From positions 62,001 to 126,000 of the forward strand of contig NZ_NMVJ01000009.1 in NCBI RefSeq assembly GCF_002250565.1: a stretch of 64,000 nucleotides of DNA. The letters are read 5' to 3'. Both the position numbers and the translations under genes were made by a program. The first letter of the stretch is position 1, and each line of letters starts with the position of its first letter. This DNA is from Parenemella sanctibonifatiensis. GTDB lineage: Bacteria; Actinomycetota; Actinomycetes; Propionibacteriales; Propionibacteriaceae. Positions 9,046 through 18,292 of this stretch are shown piece after piece. The notes below the pieces were generated by a model. That model saw only the letters and a list, made by a program, of their open reading frames with translations, did not search any database and had not been told where the DNA came from.

Positions 9046-9143
9046 GCGTGTGTCAGGCGGGGAGCTTGGACGCCAGGACGTCGAGCTGATGGCGTACGCA
9101 CTCGGGAGCTGTCGGCGTGCGACGCACTGAGCTCGCCCCGGGC

Positions 9144-9217
9144 GTGCAGGAAAGACGGGCAGATCGCCGATCTGCAGCTCAGCCGCAGAAAGGCAGATCT
9201 GCCCGTCGATTCTGCAC
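9144..9217. repeat. 74-bp palindrome (GACGGGCAGATC arms)
   Basis: GACGGGCAGATC at 9154-9165 pairs with GATCTGCCCGTC at 9196-9207, and GTGCAG at 9144 with CTGCAC at 9212. A second inner hairpin GCAGATC/GATCTGC is possible. It lies downstream of the convergent gene ending at 9240 and may act as a terminator. Confidence 0.7.
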
Positions 9218-9239
9218 GGACCTGATCGGGTGGCTGAGG

Positions 9240-10070
9240 TCAGCCCATCACGATCTTGCTGTAGCGGCGTGCCTTCCAGTTGCTGCCGAGGCCGAAGAAC
9301 GGGTACGAGGTGACCTCGCGACCGATGGCGCCCTTGCTGCCGCTCTCCTCGAGGGAGTAGTAGGCCGTGCGGGCGCTGTTGGCCCAACCGCAGAAGACCA
9401 CCGTGTGGTAGTCGTAGCTGTTGAGGATGTCGCCCGGACGCAGGCTGGCCTTGGAGATCACTGACGTGATCTGGTCCAGGCTTCGGGTCGAGTAGGACTG
9501 GGTCGCGTGGAAGGCGTTGGAGACCTGGCCCGAGCAGTCCTGACGGTAGGTCCGGGTGCCCTTGATGTCGCGGTAGTAGTTCGAGCGGCTGTAGCCCAGC
9601 CCGATGTTGGGCCAGTACGCGGCCCGCTGGATGACCTCGGTGCGCCGGATGGAGCCGCCCAGCGAGGAGGAGCCCAGGCCGACGACGCGGGTGATGTTCA
9701 TCTTGGCCATGGTCTTCGGGCCGGCCTTGCCATCGACGACCAGGCCGTTGCGGGACTGGTAGGACTTCACGGCGCTGGTGGTCGCGTCGCCCCAGGAACT
9801 GTCCATGGTGGCGCCGGCCTGAATCTGGACGAGCGCGACCATCGCCGCGAGGACGGACTGGCTGACCGGGCCGATCTTGCCGTCCTGGACGAGGCGGTGG
9901 TCAGCCTGGAAACCCTTGGGGTTGTTGGTGTAGCCGAGGCCGGACAGGTTGCGGTTGATGCGGTCAGTCGGCATCGCGGCGGTGGCCGGGACGGCGCCGA
10001 AGACGCTGGCGGCACCCAGGGCGATACCGCCCATGGCCGCGCCTTGGAGAAACAGACGACGAGTGGACAT
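9240..10070 (-). CDS. Secreted NlpC/P60-like cell-wall hydrolase with peptidoglycan-binding repeats
   Basis: A 276-residue exported protein. It starts MSTRRLFLQG, a twin-arginine-like signal with a hydrophobic stretch ending at ATAA (about residue 32). Two peptidoglycan-binding-like segments follow (VQDGKIGPVSQSVLAAM and NGLVVDGKAGPKTMAKM). The C-terminal part has DCSGQVSNAF, the cysteine box of NlpC/P60 peptidases, and DYHTVVF with the likely catalytic His. It probably cuts peptide stems in peptidoglycan outside the membrane. The start has AAGGATC upstream. It is a single-gene unit. Confidence 0.8.
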   Translation of the reverse strand: MSTRRLFLQGAAMGGIALGAASVFGAVPATAAMPTDRINRNLSGLGYTNNPKGFQADHRLVQDGKIGPVSQSVLAAMVALVQIQAGATMDSSWGDATTSAVKSYQSRNGLVVDGKAGPKTMAKMNITRVVGLGSSSLGGSIRRTEVIQRAAYWPNIGLGYSRSNYYRDIKGTRTYRQDCSGQVSNAFHATQSYSTRSLDQITSVISKASLRPGDILNSYDYHTVVFCGWANSARTAYYSLEESGSKGAIGREVTSYPFFGLGSNWKARRYSKIVMG

Positions 10071-10359
10071 GAAGGATCCTTCGGTTGGGGTGGGTGAACC
10101 GTCGGCAACGCGGACTCGGGGTCAACCGTCGTCGAGGTGGCCGGCGGATGTGGCGGCCCCGTCACTACTGTGTTCCGGAAGCTCCACGGCCCCCACTCGA
10201 TCACGGCTTGCCGAACCGCGCAAGGATTTCGGGAATCTTCCCAGCGGCGATGGTCATTCGGTCGCACGCCGGCGTACGCGACCCCACCCGATCAGCCGGT
10301 GCCACCCGCTCCCTAGACTCGGGGATGACCGATGCGCGAGAGCGACTGGAGGAGCAACC

Positions 10360-10773
10360 ATGAGCACCACACCAGAGGACGGCGGGATCGTCGACGGCTT
10401 CGAGCAGACCACCGAGGAACGCGAGCAGGAGGCCTTCGAGGACGGCACGGAGCCCGGCGCCGAGGGGCCGATCGGGACTGGCGTCGAAGGTGCTGACGAC
10501 ATCCTGGAGGCCGAACGGCAGGGTGACGATGACGGCATCGACAGCGCCGACCTGCATCCACGGTTCGCGCCCGACGAGGTCGCCGCGGCCGAACAGGGCA
10601 ACCGGATCGGTGACGAGATGGCCTCCGGCGGGGACGACGCCGCCGAGGTGGCCGAGCTGACCGGTGACACGCTCGACGTGGATGACCTCAGCGACGACGG
10701 CATCCGCGCGGTGAGCGACGTGGACGGCCTGGACGTCGCCACCGGCCACGTCTTCGACGATTCCCAGGAGTGA
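10360..10773 (+). CDS. DUF5709 family acidic protein
   Basis: A very acidic 137-residue protein with no membrane segment. Blocks such as GTGVEGADDILEAE and GDEMASGGDDAAEVAE fit the actinobacterial DUF5709 family, of unknown function. GGAGGA precedes ATG 10360. The G6PD-like gene starts 3 bases after its stop, so the two are probably co-transcribed. The gap 10071-10359 holds the start region of the cell-wall hydrolase and shows no other gene. Confidence 0.75.
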   Translation: MSTTPEDGGIVDGFEQTTEEREQEAFEDGTEPGAEGPIGTGVEGADDILEAERQGDDDGIDSADLHPRFAPDEVAAAEQGNRIGDEMASGGDDAAEVAELTGDTLDVDDLSDDGIRAVSDVDGLDVATGHVFDDSQE

Positions 10774-10776
10774 GGC

Positions 10777-12129
10777 GTGGCGACGACGCTGGTCATCTTC
10801 GGCGCGGCCGGGGACCTGACCTCCCGGTTGCTGCTGCCCGGATTGGCGGCGCACGTACGCGATCACGGCGGCGCTGACCTGCACCTGATCGGTTCGGATC
10901 GACGCCCGGTCGACGACGCGGACTGGCGGCAGCGGGTACGCACCGCCTGCACCGCGGCCGGCGTTGCCGAGGCGGACACCGAGACCATCGTCGCCGCCGC
11001 GCGCTGGCAAGCCGCCGACGTCACCTCCGGCGCCGACCTGACCGCCCTGTTCGAGACCGTGGCGCCCGGCCGCTGCATCCTTTACTTCGCGCTCCCACCG
11101 GCGGTGACTCGCCGCAGCTGTGAGGCGCTGGCCACCATCCAACGGCCCCAGGACCTGCAGCTGGCGATGGAGAAACCGTTCGGCTTCGACCTCGCCTCCG
11201 CGCGGGAGCTGAACCAGATCGTCCACGGTCTGGTGCCGGAGGAGAAGATCTTCCGGATCGACCATTTCCTCGGCGAGGCGATGGTGCAGCAGCTGTTGGC
11301 GATGCGACTCGGCAATCGGATGTTGGCGCAGCTGTGGAGCAGGGAGCACGTGGCACGGGTGGACATCGTCTGGGACGAGACGCTCGGGCTGGAGGGTCGC
11401 GCCGAGTTCTACGACCCGACCGGCGCCCTGCGCGACATGCACCAGTCCCACCTGCTGCAGGTGTTGGCGATGGTCGCGACCGAACCGCCGGCCAGCCTCA
11501 CTGAATCAGACCTGCGCGACGGTCTCGCCGCCGCGTTGCGGGCCACCCGGATCGCCGGCGACGACCCGGTCGGCAGCGCGCGGCGGGCCCGTTACACCGC
11601 CGGTGTGATCAACGGTCGGCCGCTGCCCGACTATGCCGCCGAACCGGGTGTCGCCCCGGCCCGCAACACCGAAACCTTGGCGGAATTGGACGTCGAGGTC
11701 GACACCGACCGGTGGCGTGGCGTGCCCTTCCGGCTCCGGTCGGGCAAGGGGCTGGCAGCCGACGTCTTCGAGGTGGTGCTGACATTGCGGGCCCCCGAGG
11801 CGAGTGGCGTAGCCGTGCGCGAGCAGCCCGACCGGATCGTCTTCTGCCTCGATCCCCACACCGTCACCTTCGAGATGGCGGTCGGCGTCACAGACCCGCT
11901 GGGAGCGACCGAGGACGGCGTCGCGGTGCTGGATCTGGGCGAGTCGCCACCGGCGTACGCACGGGTGGTCGGTGCCATCCTGGCCGGTGATCCGCTGCTG
12001 TCGCTGCGCGCTGACCAGGCCGAGGAATCCTGGCGCATCATCGAGCCGGTGGTGCGGTCCTGGGAGCAGCGACGTACGCCGCTGGCCGAATATCCGGCCG
12101 GCACCACCGGACCTCAGAACTGGTCCTGA
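10777..12129 (+). CDS. zwf: Glucose-6-phosphate dehydrogenase family protein, active-site Lys replaced
   Basis: A 450-residue protein (family usually about 490-510) starting at GTG 10777. The NADP fold (GAAGDLTSRLLLPGL, residues 9-23), MEKPFG (131-136) and RIDHFLG (160-166) mark the family, which oxidises glucose-6-phosphate in the pentose phosphate pathway. The lysine that follows in the standard RIDHYLGKE motif is a Glu here (residue 167), so activity on the usual substrate is doubtful. It may be a second, diverged copy next to a true Zwf elsewhere. Confidence 0.85.
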   Translation: MATTLVIFGAAGDLTSRLLLPGLAAHVRDHGGADLHLIGSDRRPVDDADWRQRVRTACTAAGVAEADTETIVAAARWQAADVTSGADLTALFETVAPGRCILYFALPPAVTRRSCEALATIQRPQDLQLAMEKPFGFDLASARELNQIVHGLVPEEKIFRIDHFLGEAMVQQLLAMRLGNRMLAQLWSREHVARVDIVWDETLGLEGRAEFYDPTGALRDMHQSHLLQVLAMVATEPPASLTESDLRDGLAAALRATRIAGDDPVGSARRARYTAGVINGRPLPDYAAEPGVAPARNTETLAELDVEVDTDRWRGVPFRLRSGKGLAADVFEVVLTLRAPEASGVAVREQPDRIVFCLDPHTVTFEMAVGVTDPLGATEDGVAVLDLGESPPAYARVVGAILAGDPLLSLRADQAEESWRIIEPVVRSWEQRRTPLAEYPAGTTGPQNWS

Positions 12130-12214
12130 ACCGACACTCTGAGGGCCGAGCGGACTGCCCGCACGGCAGACTGGGTGCATGAACTCCCTTGCGCTGCCCG
12201 ACCGGGCCGTCCTG

Positions 12215-12270
12215 CCGCTCCAGCCCCCGGCGGCCGGTGGGCTGGAGCGGTGGGCACGCCCGCCGGAGCC
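12215..12270. terminator. Bidirectional hairpin between convergent genes
   Basis: CCGCTCCAGCCC at 12215-12226 pairs perfectly with GGGCTGGAGCGG at 12259-12270. It lies between the convergent zwf-like and SDR genes. No T run, so the terminator role is inferred from position. Confidence 0.6.
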
Positions 12271-12293
12271 GCGCTGAGGGCGTACGGGCTGGA

Positions 12294-13070
12294 TCAGACC
12301 GCGGTGTAGCCGCCGTCGACCAGCAGGTCGGTGCCGGTGACGAAGGATGCCTCCGGCGACAGCAGGAAGCGCACGACCGCGGCGACTTCCTCAGCCTGGC
12401 CCAGCCGGCCGATCGGGTGCTTGGCGACCAGAGCGTCGAACACTTCCTTCGGCAGCCCCTCGAGCAGCGGGGTGTCGATGTAGCCCGGTGAGACCGCGTT
12501 GATGCGGGGGCCGGCGGCGCGTACCTCGGCGGCGGCGTTCTTGGTGACTCCGAGCAGCGCGTGCTTGGAGGCGGTGTACGCCGAGTTGCCGTCGACCGCG
12601 GTGTGGCCGTGGATCGAGGCCAGATTGACGATGGCGCAGTCGGCGGCGTCGGGCTGGCTGAGGAACTGCTTGAGCTGGAAGTGCATGCCATAGACGACGC
12701 CGTCGAGATTGAGCCGGATGACCTTGTCCCAAGCGGCTAGGTCCATCTCCGCGATGGACCCGATCATGCCGCCGATGCCGGCGTTGTTGACCGCCAGGTG
12801 CAGTGCGCCGTAGGTGTCAACCGCCAGCTTCACGGCCGCCTCGTTGTCCTCGCGGGAGGCGGCATCCATCTTGAAGGCGACGGCTTCGCCGCCGGCCTCC
12901 TTCACCTCGGAGACGACGCGTTCGGCGCCCGCCTGGTTGAGGTCGGCCACAACCACCTTGGCGCCGTGGGCAGCGAGGTCCTTCACGGTTGCCTCGCCGA
13001 TTCCTGAGGCGCCGCCGGTGACCAGGGCAACCTTGCCGGCCAACAGGGTCCGGCCATCGAGTTCCGACAT
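12294..13070 (-). CDS. SDR family NAD(P)-dependent oxidoreductase
   Basis: A 258-residue classical short-chain dehydrogenase. TGGASGIG at about residues 18-25 binds the cofactor; VVVADLN ending in Asp suggests NAD preference. NNAG near 93-96, a Ser in NLASIHG and SAYTASK with the Tyr-x-x-x-Lys pair complete the catalytic set. The C-terminus VTGTDLLVDGGY is typical. Single gene, convergent with the zwf-like gene; substrate unknown. Confidence 0.92.
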   Translation of the reverse strand: MSELDGRTLLAGKVALVTGGASGIGEATVKDLAAHGAKVVVADLNQAGAERVVSEVKEAGGEAVAFKMDAASREDNEAAVKLAVDTYGALHLAVNNAGIGGMIGSIAEMDLAAWDKVIRLNLDGVVYGMHFQLKQFLSQPDAADCAIVNLASIHGHTAVDGNSAYTASKHALLGVTKNAAAEVRAAGPRINAVSPGYIDTPLLEGLPKEVFDALVAKHPIGRLGQAEEVAAVVRFLLSPEASFVTGTDLLVDGGYTAV

Positions 13071-13220
13071 CAGTACCTCTCCTTTCGTCCGCGACGTGAG
13101 GCGCGGGATTCAGTTGTTGATACCTCGAGGCTAGAAAGAAAACCCTGTTTCCTCAATGGTTCTCGGGTGTGGTGATGGTCACAGCCGCTGGGGCGCGGTT
13201 TTCGCAGAGAAGCGGTTGCC

Positions 13221-15164
13221 TCAGCTGGTCCACGCTCGCCACAGAGCGGCGTACTCGCCGTCAAGGGCCAGCAATTCGTCGTGGCTGCCCAGCTCGGTAA
13301 TCCGGCCATCGATGACGACCGCGATCCGGTCTGCGTCGTGGGCGGTGTGGAGGCGGTGCGCAATCGCGACGACGGTACGCCCGGTGAGCAGGGAGGCCAT
13401 CGACCCTTCCAGGTGCCGTGCGGTCTGCGGATCAATCAGGCTGGTCGCCTCATCCAGGACAAGGGTGTGCGGGTCGGCGATGACGAGTCGGGCCAGCGCG
13501 ACCTGCTGGGCCTGGGCCGGGGTCAGCTTGAGGTTGCCGGAACCGACCTGGGTTGACAACCCCTCGGGCAGCCGTTCCACCCACTCGCGGGCCTCGACGG
13601 CCTGCAGCGCGGTCCAGACCTCCTCGTCGGTCGCGGTCTCCTCGCGCGCCAGGATGACGTTGTCGCGCAGTGATCCGACAAAGACGTGGTGCTCCTGGGT
13701 GACCAGCGCGACCTGGGTGCGCAGATCATCCAACGGCAGCCCCATCACGTTGACGCCGCCGACGGTGACCGCACCGGTACGCGGGCCGTTGATGCCGGCC
13801 AACAGCCGCCCCAGGGTCGACTTGCCCGAGCCCGAGGGGCCCACTATTGCGAGCCGCTCGCCGACGGCCAAGTCGAGGTCGACGCCGTGCAGCACGTCGT
13901 GACCCTCACGGTAGGCAAAGCGCAGGTCCGAGCCGACCAGGTGCGCATCGGCGGGGCGGCCCGGCTGCGGCGTACGGTCCGGCGGCACCGTCGAGATGCC
14001 CAGCAGGCGTCCGGTCGAGGCGACACCGCTCTGGATCCGGTCAATGGCGTGCAACAGCATGTCCAACGGGCCGATCAGCTGCTGACAGTAGAGCGCGGCG
14101 GCCGCGATCTGACCCAGCGACACCCAGCCCTGCAGATAACCGACGCCGCCCAGCACCAGCAGCACCGGCAGCGGCAGCTTCAGGGCCGAGTCCACGCCGA
14201 TGAACATCAGGGTGCGCAGCGTCAGCGTGTACCGCTCGGCCTGGCTGGCCAGCTCGACGTCGCCGTCGGTGTGGCGGACCCGGCTGCCCTCGATGCTCAG
14301 CGACTCGACGGTGCGCGAGGCCACCACCGACTCGGTGAGCGCGGAGTTGGCCACCGAATAGGAGTTGCCCTCGGCGACGTACCCCTTCAGGGCACGCGGC
14401 AGATACCAGCGGGCGGTGAAGAAAAACAGGGCCAGCGCCACCAGGTTCGGCAACGCCAGCAGTGGCGAGGTGATGACCATCGCTATCAGCGTGATGACCA
14501 CGGTGGCACCGGAGACGACGCCCATCGGCAACGCCCAGGCAGCGGTTTCCCCCATCACCGCGACATCGCGGGTGACGCGGGTGACCAGGTCGCCCGAACT
14601 GGTCGACTCCACGCGCGACAGCGGCAGTCGCAGCACCGAACGGACCACCGACTCCCGAGCCCGGGCCAGCAGGTCGTTGCCGAACAGGGTCGTCACGGTC
14701 TTCGCCAGGAACTGCAGCAACACCTGCAACAGCACGATCCCAATCGCGATCGCGGCGAGCCCGGTCAACGCATCCACCAGGGTCGGATCGCCCGCCTGGA
14801 CCCGGTCCACGATGCCGCCGAGCAGTGCCGGCAACAGCACCGCGGAGACGGCGGCGGCCACGTTGGCGATGACGACCAGCACCACGATCCACGGCTTGGT
14901 GCTGATCAGCTGTCGCAGGAAGCGGCCGACCTCCTTGTTGCCGGCCACCGGCAGTCCGGCCTGGTCAGAGCGGGTCCGGGCGTACCATTCCTCGGCGCGT
15001 TCCCGGCGCAGCGTGTAGCGGTGCAGCAGTGCCTTGGCGCGGTCGCCCCAGCTGGTCGACCGGTCCGCGAAGAGCTCGCCGGGCAGGTCGGGACGGGAGT
15101 TGTCGGGCGTACGCCAGGACTCGGCGGATCCCTCGAAGCGCGGCTCGGTGAGTGTGTCGGTCAC
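13221..15164 (-). CDS. ABC exporter half-transporter with intact Walker motifs but degenerate signature
   Basis: A 647-residue permease-ATPase fusion. A six-helix exporter domain (about residues 88-380) is followed by an ATPase domain with an intact Walker A (GPSGSGKST, 442-450), Q-loop Gln490, Walker B with catalytic Glu (LVLDEATS, 568-575) and H-loop His603. The signature motif is LTPAQ (547-551) instead of LSGGQ. It overlaps the upstream partner gene by 4 bp. The pair should form a heterodimeric exporter; the cargo is unknown, with drugs or lipids possible. Confidence 0.93.
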   Translation of the reverse strand: MTDTLTEPRFEGSAESWRTPDNSRPDLPGELFADRSTSWGDRAKALLHRYTLRRERAEEWYARTRSDQAGLPVAGNKEVGRFLRQLISTKPWIVVLVVIANVAAAVSAVLLPALLGGIVDRVQAGDPTLVDALTGLAAIAIGIVLLQVLLQFLAKTVTTLFGNDLLARARESVVRSVLRLPLSRVESTSSGDLVTRVTRDVAVMGETAAWALPMGVVSGATVVITLIAMVITSPLLALPNLVALALFFFTARWYLPRALKGYVAEGNSYSVANSALTESVVASRTVESLSIEGSRVRHTDGDVELASQAERYTLTLRTLMFIGVDSALKLPLPVLLVLGGVGYLQGWVSLGQIAAAALYCQQLIGPLDMLLHAIDRIQSGVASTGRLLGISTVPPDRTPQPGRPADAHLVGSDLRFAYREGHDVLHGVDLDLAVGERLAIVGPSGSGKSTLGRLLAGINGPRTGAVTVGGVNVMGLPLDDLRTQVALVTQEHHVFVGSLRDNVILAREETATDEEVWTALQAVEAREWVERLPEGLSTQVGSGNLKLTPAQAQQVALARLVIADPHTLVLDEATSLIDPQTARHLEGSMASLLTGRTVVAIAHRLHTAHDADRIAVVIDGRITELGSHDELLALDGEYAALWRAWTS

Positions 15165-17062
15165 GATGCCTCCTCATCCATGCCGCGGGCGACGATGGCC
15201 CGGTAGTCGTCGTTGTGGAGCAGGTCCTCGTGGCTGCCGGTGGCGACGGCCCGGCCGTCGACCACCAACACCACCTGGTCGGCGTGGTGCAGCCACAGCG
15301 GCGACACCGTCGTGATCACGGTCGTACGCCCGCGGCGGGCCTCGGTGAGCCGCTCGGCAATCCGGGCCTCGGTGTGGGCGTCGACCGCCGAGGTCGGCTC
15401 CACCAGGACCAGTACGTCGGGGTCCAGGACCAGGGCGCGCGCCAGCACCAGCCGCTGCCGCTGACCGCCGGACAGGCCGCGGCCGCGTTCGTCGATGGTG
15501 CCGGACCAGCCGCCCGGGATGGCATCCCAGACGTCCTCGGCGCTGGCGACGTAGAGCGCCCGTTCGGCCTCCTCGCGGTTGGCCTTGCGGTGGGGGTCGA
15601 CCAGCCCCTGCAGGGTGCCGGCGAAGACGGCGGCGGACGCGTCGGACACCACGATGGTGCGACGGGTCTCCGCCAGGCGTACCTCGGACAGGTCCACCCC
15701 GCCGACGGTGACGCCCCAGCGGCCACCGGCACGTTCGGCGTCGCGGGCCGCCTGGGCCGCGCGCTGTTCGGCGAGCCGACGCCGTTCCTTCTTGGCGGCA
15801 CGGCCCTTGAGGTCGCCCTCGGCCCCCAGCGGCACCGGGTCGTCGTCATCGGGCAGGTAGCGGCCCAGCCGGTCCGCCAGCGCGACGGTCTCGTCGGGCA
15901 CCGCCGAGACCAGCACGGTGAGCTGGTGCGGTTCGATCCGCAGCCCGGAGTGCTCGTCGACGATGGTCGCGCCGAGCGGCAACGGTTGCGGGTCGGTCGG
16001 CTCGGTCCACGGCGGCGACTGACGCAGCACACCGAGCGCCTTCTCTGCGGAGACCAGCGCCTGGTTCCACCGGTTGATGAACATGAACAGGGTCTGGATC
16101 GGGCTGGTGAGATAGACGGCGTACCCGAAGAACGCGACCAGCTGGCCCGGCGTGAGGGCGCCGTCGAGCACCTGCTGGGTGCCCAGCCAGACCACGGTGA
16201 CCATCAGGGCACCGCTCATCAGCGTCGCGAGCGCGTCGACGCCGGACTGCCAGGGTGCGGCGGTGTTGGCGGCGTGGCGGACCGACTGGGACTGGCGTAC
16301 GTAGTTGTCGCCGAAGGTACGCTCGCCGCCCACGCCACGCAGGATCCGCAGCCCGGCGACAATGTCGGTGGCCATGCCGGTCAGGACACCGGATCGGGTC
16401 CGCTGCCGCATCCGGGCCTCGCTGAGCGGCTTCAGCAAGGGCCGGGAGATGATCACCATCACCGGAGCCAGCACCAGCACGATCAGGCCGAGCTGGAGCG
16501 ACTCCTGCAGCATGATGGCGGCGACGATGAAGATCGTCGCCAGGCCCGTGACGGCACGCGAACCGATCTCGCCGAGGGATCCGAAGATGTCGGAGTCGCC
16601 CATCGCGACCGACAGCACCTCGCCGGTGGGGGCGCGGCGAGGCAGGTTGTGGCCCAGTTCGGCCGACTTGCGGTTGACCAGCATCATCGATCGGAACATC
16701 ACGTTGAGCCACTGCGCGACCGCGGCTCCGTGCAGCGCGATGCCGCCGATGATGCTGACCAGGACGGCCAGCAGATAGATGCCGGACCAGACCAGCGTGG
16801 TCTGCAGGTCGCCGGTGGCGATGCCCGTGTCGATGGTGCGGCCCAGCAACCAAGGCATGATCGCGGTCGGCACCATCCACAGCGCCGCCAGCACGATGCA
16901 GACCACGAACAGGCTCTTGGCCTGCAGGATCAGCCACAGCACGAAGCGGGCCGGGCTGCGGGTGTCAGGAGTCTCGCCGGTGCTGGGCAGCTCCACCGGA
17001 TAGGGGCCCTCCGCAGTCGCCGGGATGCCGTACGCGTGCACGCGCGGGGGAAAAGTCTTCAT
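15161..17062 (-). CDS. ABC exporter half-transporter with intact signature but lost Walker A
   Basis: A 633-residue permease-ATPase fusion, translated first in this two-gene operon. The membrane domain (about 40-340) is normal. In the ATPase domain the Walker A position reads LTVLVSAVPDET (381-392) with no GKS/T, the Walker B Asp is Val (LVLVEPTS) and the H-loop His is Ser (TTVSPLW), while LSGGQRQR (530-537) is perfect. The domain therefore cannot bind ATP in the usual way, but it can complete the partner's site. ATG 17062 is the first start in a clear coding stretch; its RBS is weak. Confidence 0.92.
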   Translation of the reverse strand: MKTFPPRVHAYGIPATAEGPYPVELPSTGETPDTRSPARFVLWLILQAKSLFVVCIVLAALWMVPTAIMPWLLGRTIDTGIATGDLQTTLVWSGIYLLAVLVSIIGGIALHGAAVAQWLNVMFRSMMLVNRKSAELGHNLPRRAPTGEVLSVAMGDSDIFGSLGEIGSRAVTGLATIFIVAAIMLQESLQLGLIVLVLAPVMVIISRPLLKPLSEARMRQRTRSGVLTGMATDIVAGLRILRGVGGERTFGDNYVRQSQSVRHAANTAAPWQSGVDALATLMSGALMVTVVWLGTQQVLDGALTPGQLVAFFGYAVYLTSPIQTLFMFINRWNQALVSAEKALGVLRQSPPWTEPTDPQPLPLGATIVDEHSGLRIEPHQLTVLVSAVPDETVALADRLGRYLPDDDDPVPLGAEGDLKGRAAKKERRRLAEQRAAQAARDAERAGGRWGVTVGGVDLSEVRLAETRRTIVVSDASAAVFAGTLQGLVDPHRKANREEAERALYVASAEDVWDAIPGGWSGTIDERGRGLSGGQRQRLVLARALVLDPDVLVLVEPTSAVDAHTEARIAERLTEARRGRTTVITTVSPLWLHHADQVVLVVDGRAVATGSHEDLLHNDDYRAIVARGMDEEAS

Positions 17063-17148
17063 AGCCCGAAGAACATTACGCCGGGCGGTGCGGGTCGGCC
17101 ACTTGTTTGCCGAGGCCCCCGCGGCGCCGGTGGCGGCGTCTGCGTACG

Positions 17149-17223
17149 CCCTGAAACGTCCGGTTCTGGGGCTCGTGGAGGACACTATGAGCATGGCGCC
17201 CCGCTGGCGCGGACGCTTCAGGG
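17149..17223. repeat. 75-bp palindromic element, copy 1
   Basis: Arms CCCTGAAACGTCCG (17149-17162) and CGGACGCTTCAGGG (17210-17223). It ends 65 bp before the start of the lipoprotein gene at 17289. Same length and arms as copies at 23833, 24347, 50340 and 52000. Confidence 0.85.
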
Positions 17224-17288
17224 GCGCTGGCCCTGGCATGGCCGACCATGGAGTGGTCAGACGAGTGGGCAGACGAAAGGGAACGATC

Positions 17289-17798
17289 ATGAAGCCGGTG
17301 CGCACACTGGTCGCAGTGGGGTCGGTGGTGGCCGTGCTGGCGCTGACGGGCTGTGGTCTGATCCCCAGCGCGAGCAATCCGTCGGCTGACTGGTGCAACA
17401 CCGAGGACATCTCGGGAAGCCTCGAGCTCTACACCGGGTCGGTGCCGCCGCCGCACAACTGGACCCGGACGGTGACCTTGGAGGGCGCCCGGGCCAAGGT
17501 CGTCATGGAGCCCGGCTATGTCGATGGGGCGCCCACGTGGAGCAGCGATCGGCAGGTCTCGCCGCGGGACGTGGCCGAGCTGTGCCGGGTCGTGGTGGCA
17601 AACAAGCTGAGTGCCGAGGACGAGAACGCCGCCGGCGGATCCCAGATTCTGGTGAAGCTGGTCGCCGACGGGCACGAGCTGGACTTCCGGGCGTACGGGA
17701 ACGAGGAGACCCGGGCGGCGCTGCGGCAGGTGGTCGGAGAGGACGAATGGGACCAGCAGCAGGCCGCCTATGAGGAGTGGAAGGCCAGCTACGAATGA
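17289..17798 (+). CDS. Putative lipoprotein
   Basis: A 169-residue exported protein with a short basic N-terminus, a hydrophobic stretch and a lipobox LTGC (about residues 19-22), so it should be lipid-anchored on the outer face of the membrane. Two further Cys (WCN and LCR) could form a disulfide. I do not recognise the mature domain. AAAGGG lies upstream of ATG 17289, and palindromic element copy 1 sits just before it. Confidence 0.78.
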   Translation: MKPVRTLVAVGSVVAVLALTGCGLIPSASNPSADWCNTEDISGSLELYTGSVPPPHNWTRTVTLEGARAKVVMEPGYVDGAPTWSSDRQVSPRDVAELCRVVVANKLSAEDENAAGGSQILVKLVADGHELDFRAYGNEETRAALRQVVGEDEWDQQQAAYEEWKASYE

Positions 17799-17878
17799 GA
17801 CGGACCGGTCAGTGAGACCGGCTTGGTAGAGTCGCGCTGGACCACTGAGGTACTGGATCGGATCGGTAGGAGGGGACC

Positions 17879-18292
17879 ATGTCGGTCACCCAGCAGGAGG
17901 CGGCGCCGGTTGTCGCGCCGCCGGCGTACCGTTCCGACTCCGCCGCCGACCGTTTCATGCGCCGGCTGTTGCGGGTGCAGGGCAAGAATCGGCGCGCTGC
18001 CGACGGCGCGCACCGGGCGTACCGCACGTCGTTGATCGTGTCGGGCATCCGTTGCCTGATCACCTATCTGTTGATCCCGGTCCTGGTGCCGGTGCTGAAT
18101 CTCAGCAATGCGGTCGCGGCGCCGGTCGGGATCCTGCTGTGTGCCGTGGCGGTGGTGTCGGGAATCGCGGGCGTACGCCGGTTTTGGCAGTCCGACCACA
18201 AGGGCCGGTGGGGTTACACCGCTTTCATGGCCGTGATCTTCGTGATCTTGGCCGTCGGCCTGGTCGCCGACATCGCGAGGGTGGCGGCATGA
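17879..18292 (+). CDS. Small membrane protein
   Basis: A 137-residue protein with a basic, soluble N-terminal third and about three hydrophobic helices (roughly residues 50-72, 77-95 and 113-132). GGAGGGG lies just before ATG 17879. The next gene overlaps it by 4 bp, so they form a pair. The layout resembles uncharacterised actinobacterial membrane proteins encoded near housekeeping genes; no function can be assigned. Confidence 0.75.
   Translation: MSVTQQEAAPVVAPPAYRSDSAADRFMRRLLRVQGKNRRAADGAHRAYRTSLIVSGIRCLITYLLIPVLVPVLNLSNAVAAPVGILLCAVAVVSGIAGVRRFWQSDHKGRWGYTAFMAVIFVILAVGLVADIARVAA

Noticed and set aside
10071-10260. Possible c-di-AMP riboswitch upstream of the cell-wall hydrolase
   Set aside because: Such riboswitches often precede NlpC/P60 or Rpf genes, but I could not align the conserved core; only scattered similar words are present.
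12179-12277. A 32-codon ORF starting at ATG 12179
   Set aside because: It overlaps the hairpin between convergent genes, has no RBS and a Pro-rich composition; no support.
13138-13203. Terminator palindrome after the ABC operon
   Set aside because: Only 7-bp outer arms GAAAACC/GGTTTTC and no good inner stem; only the half-match to the CCCCAGCGGC family was kept as a comment.
15152-17389. A 745-codon open frame antisense to the ABC gene
   Set aside because: High-GC shadow of the real ABC gene; its translation is His/Arg/Gln-rich with no domain.
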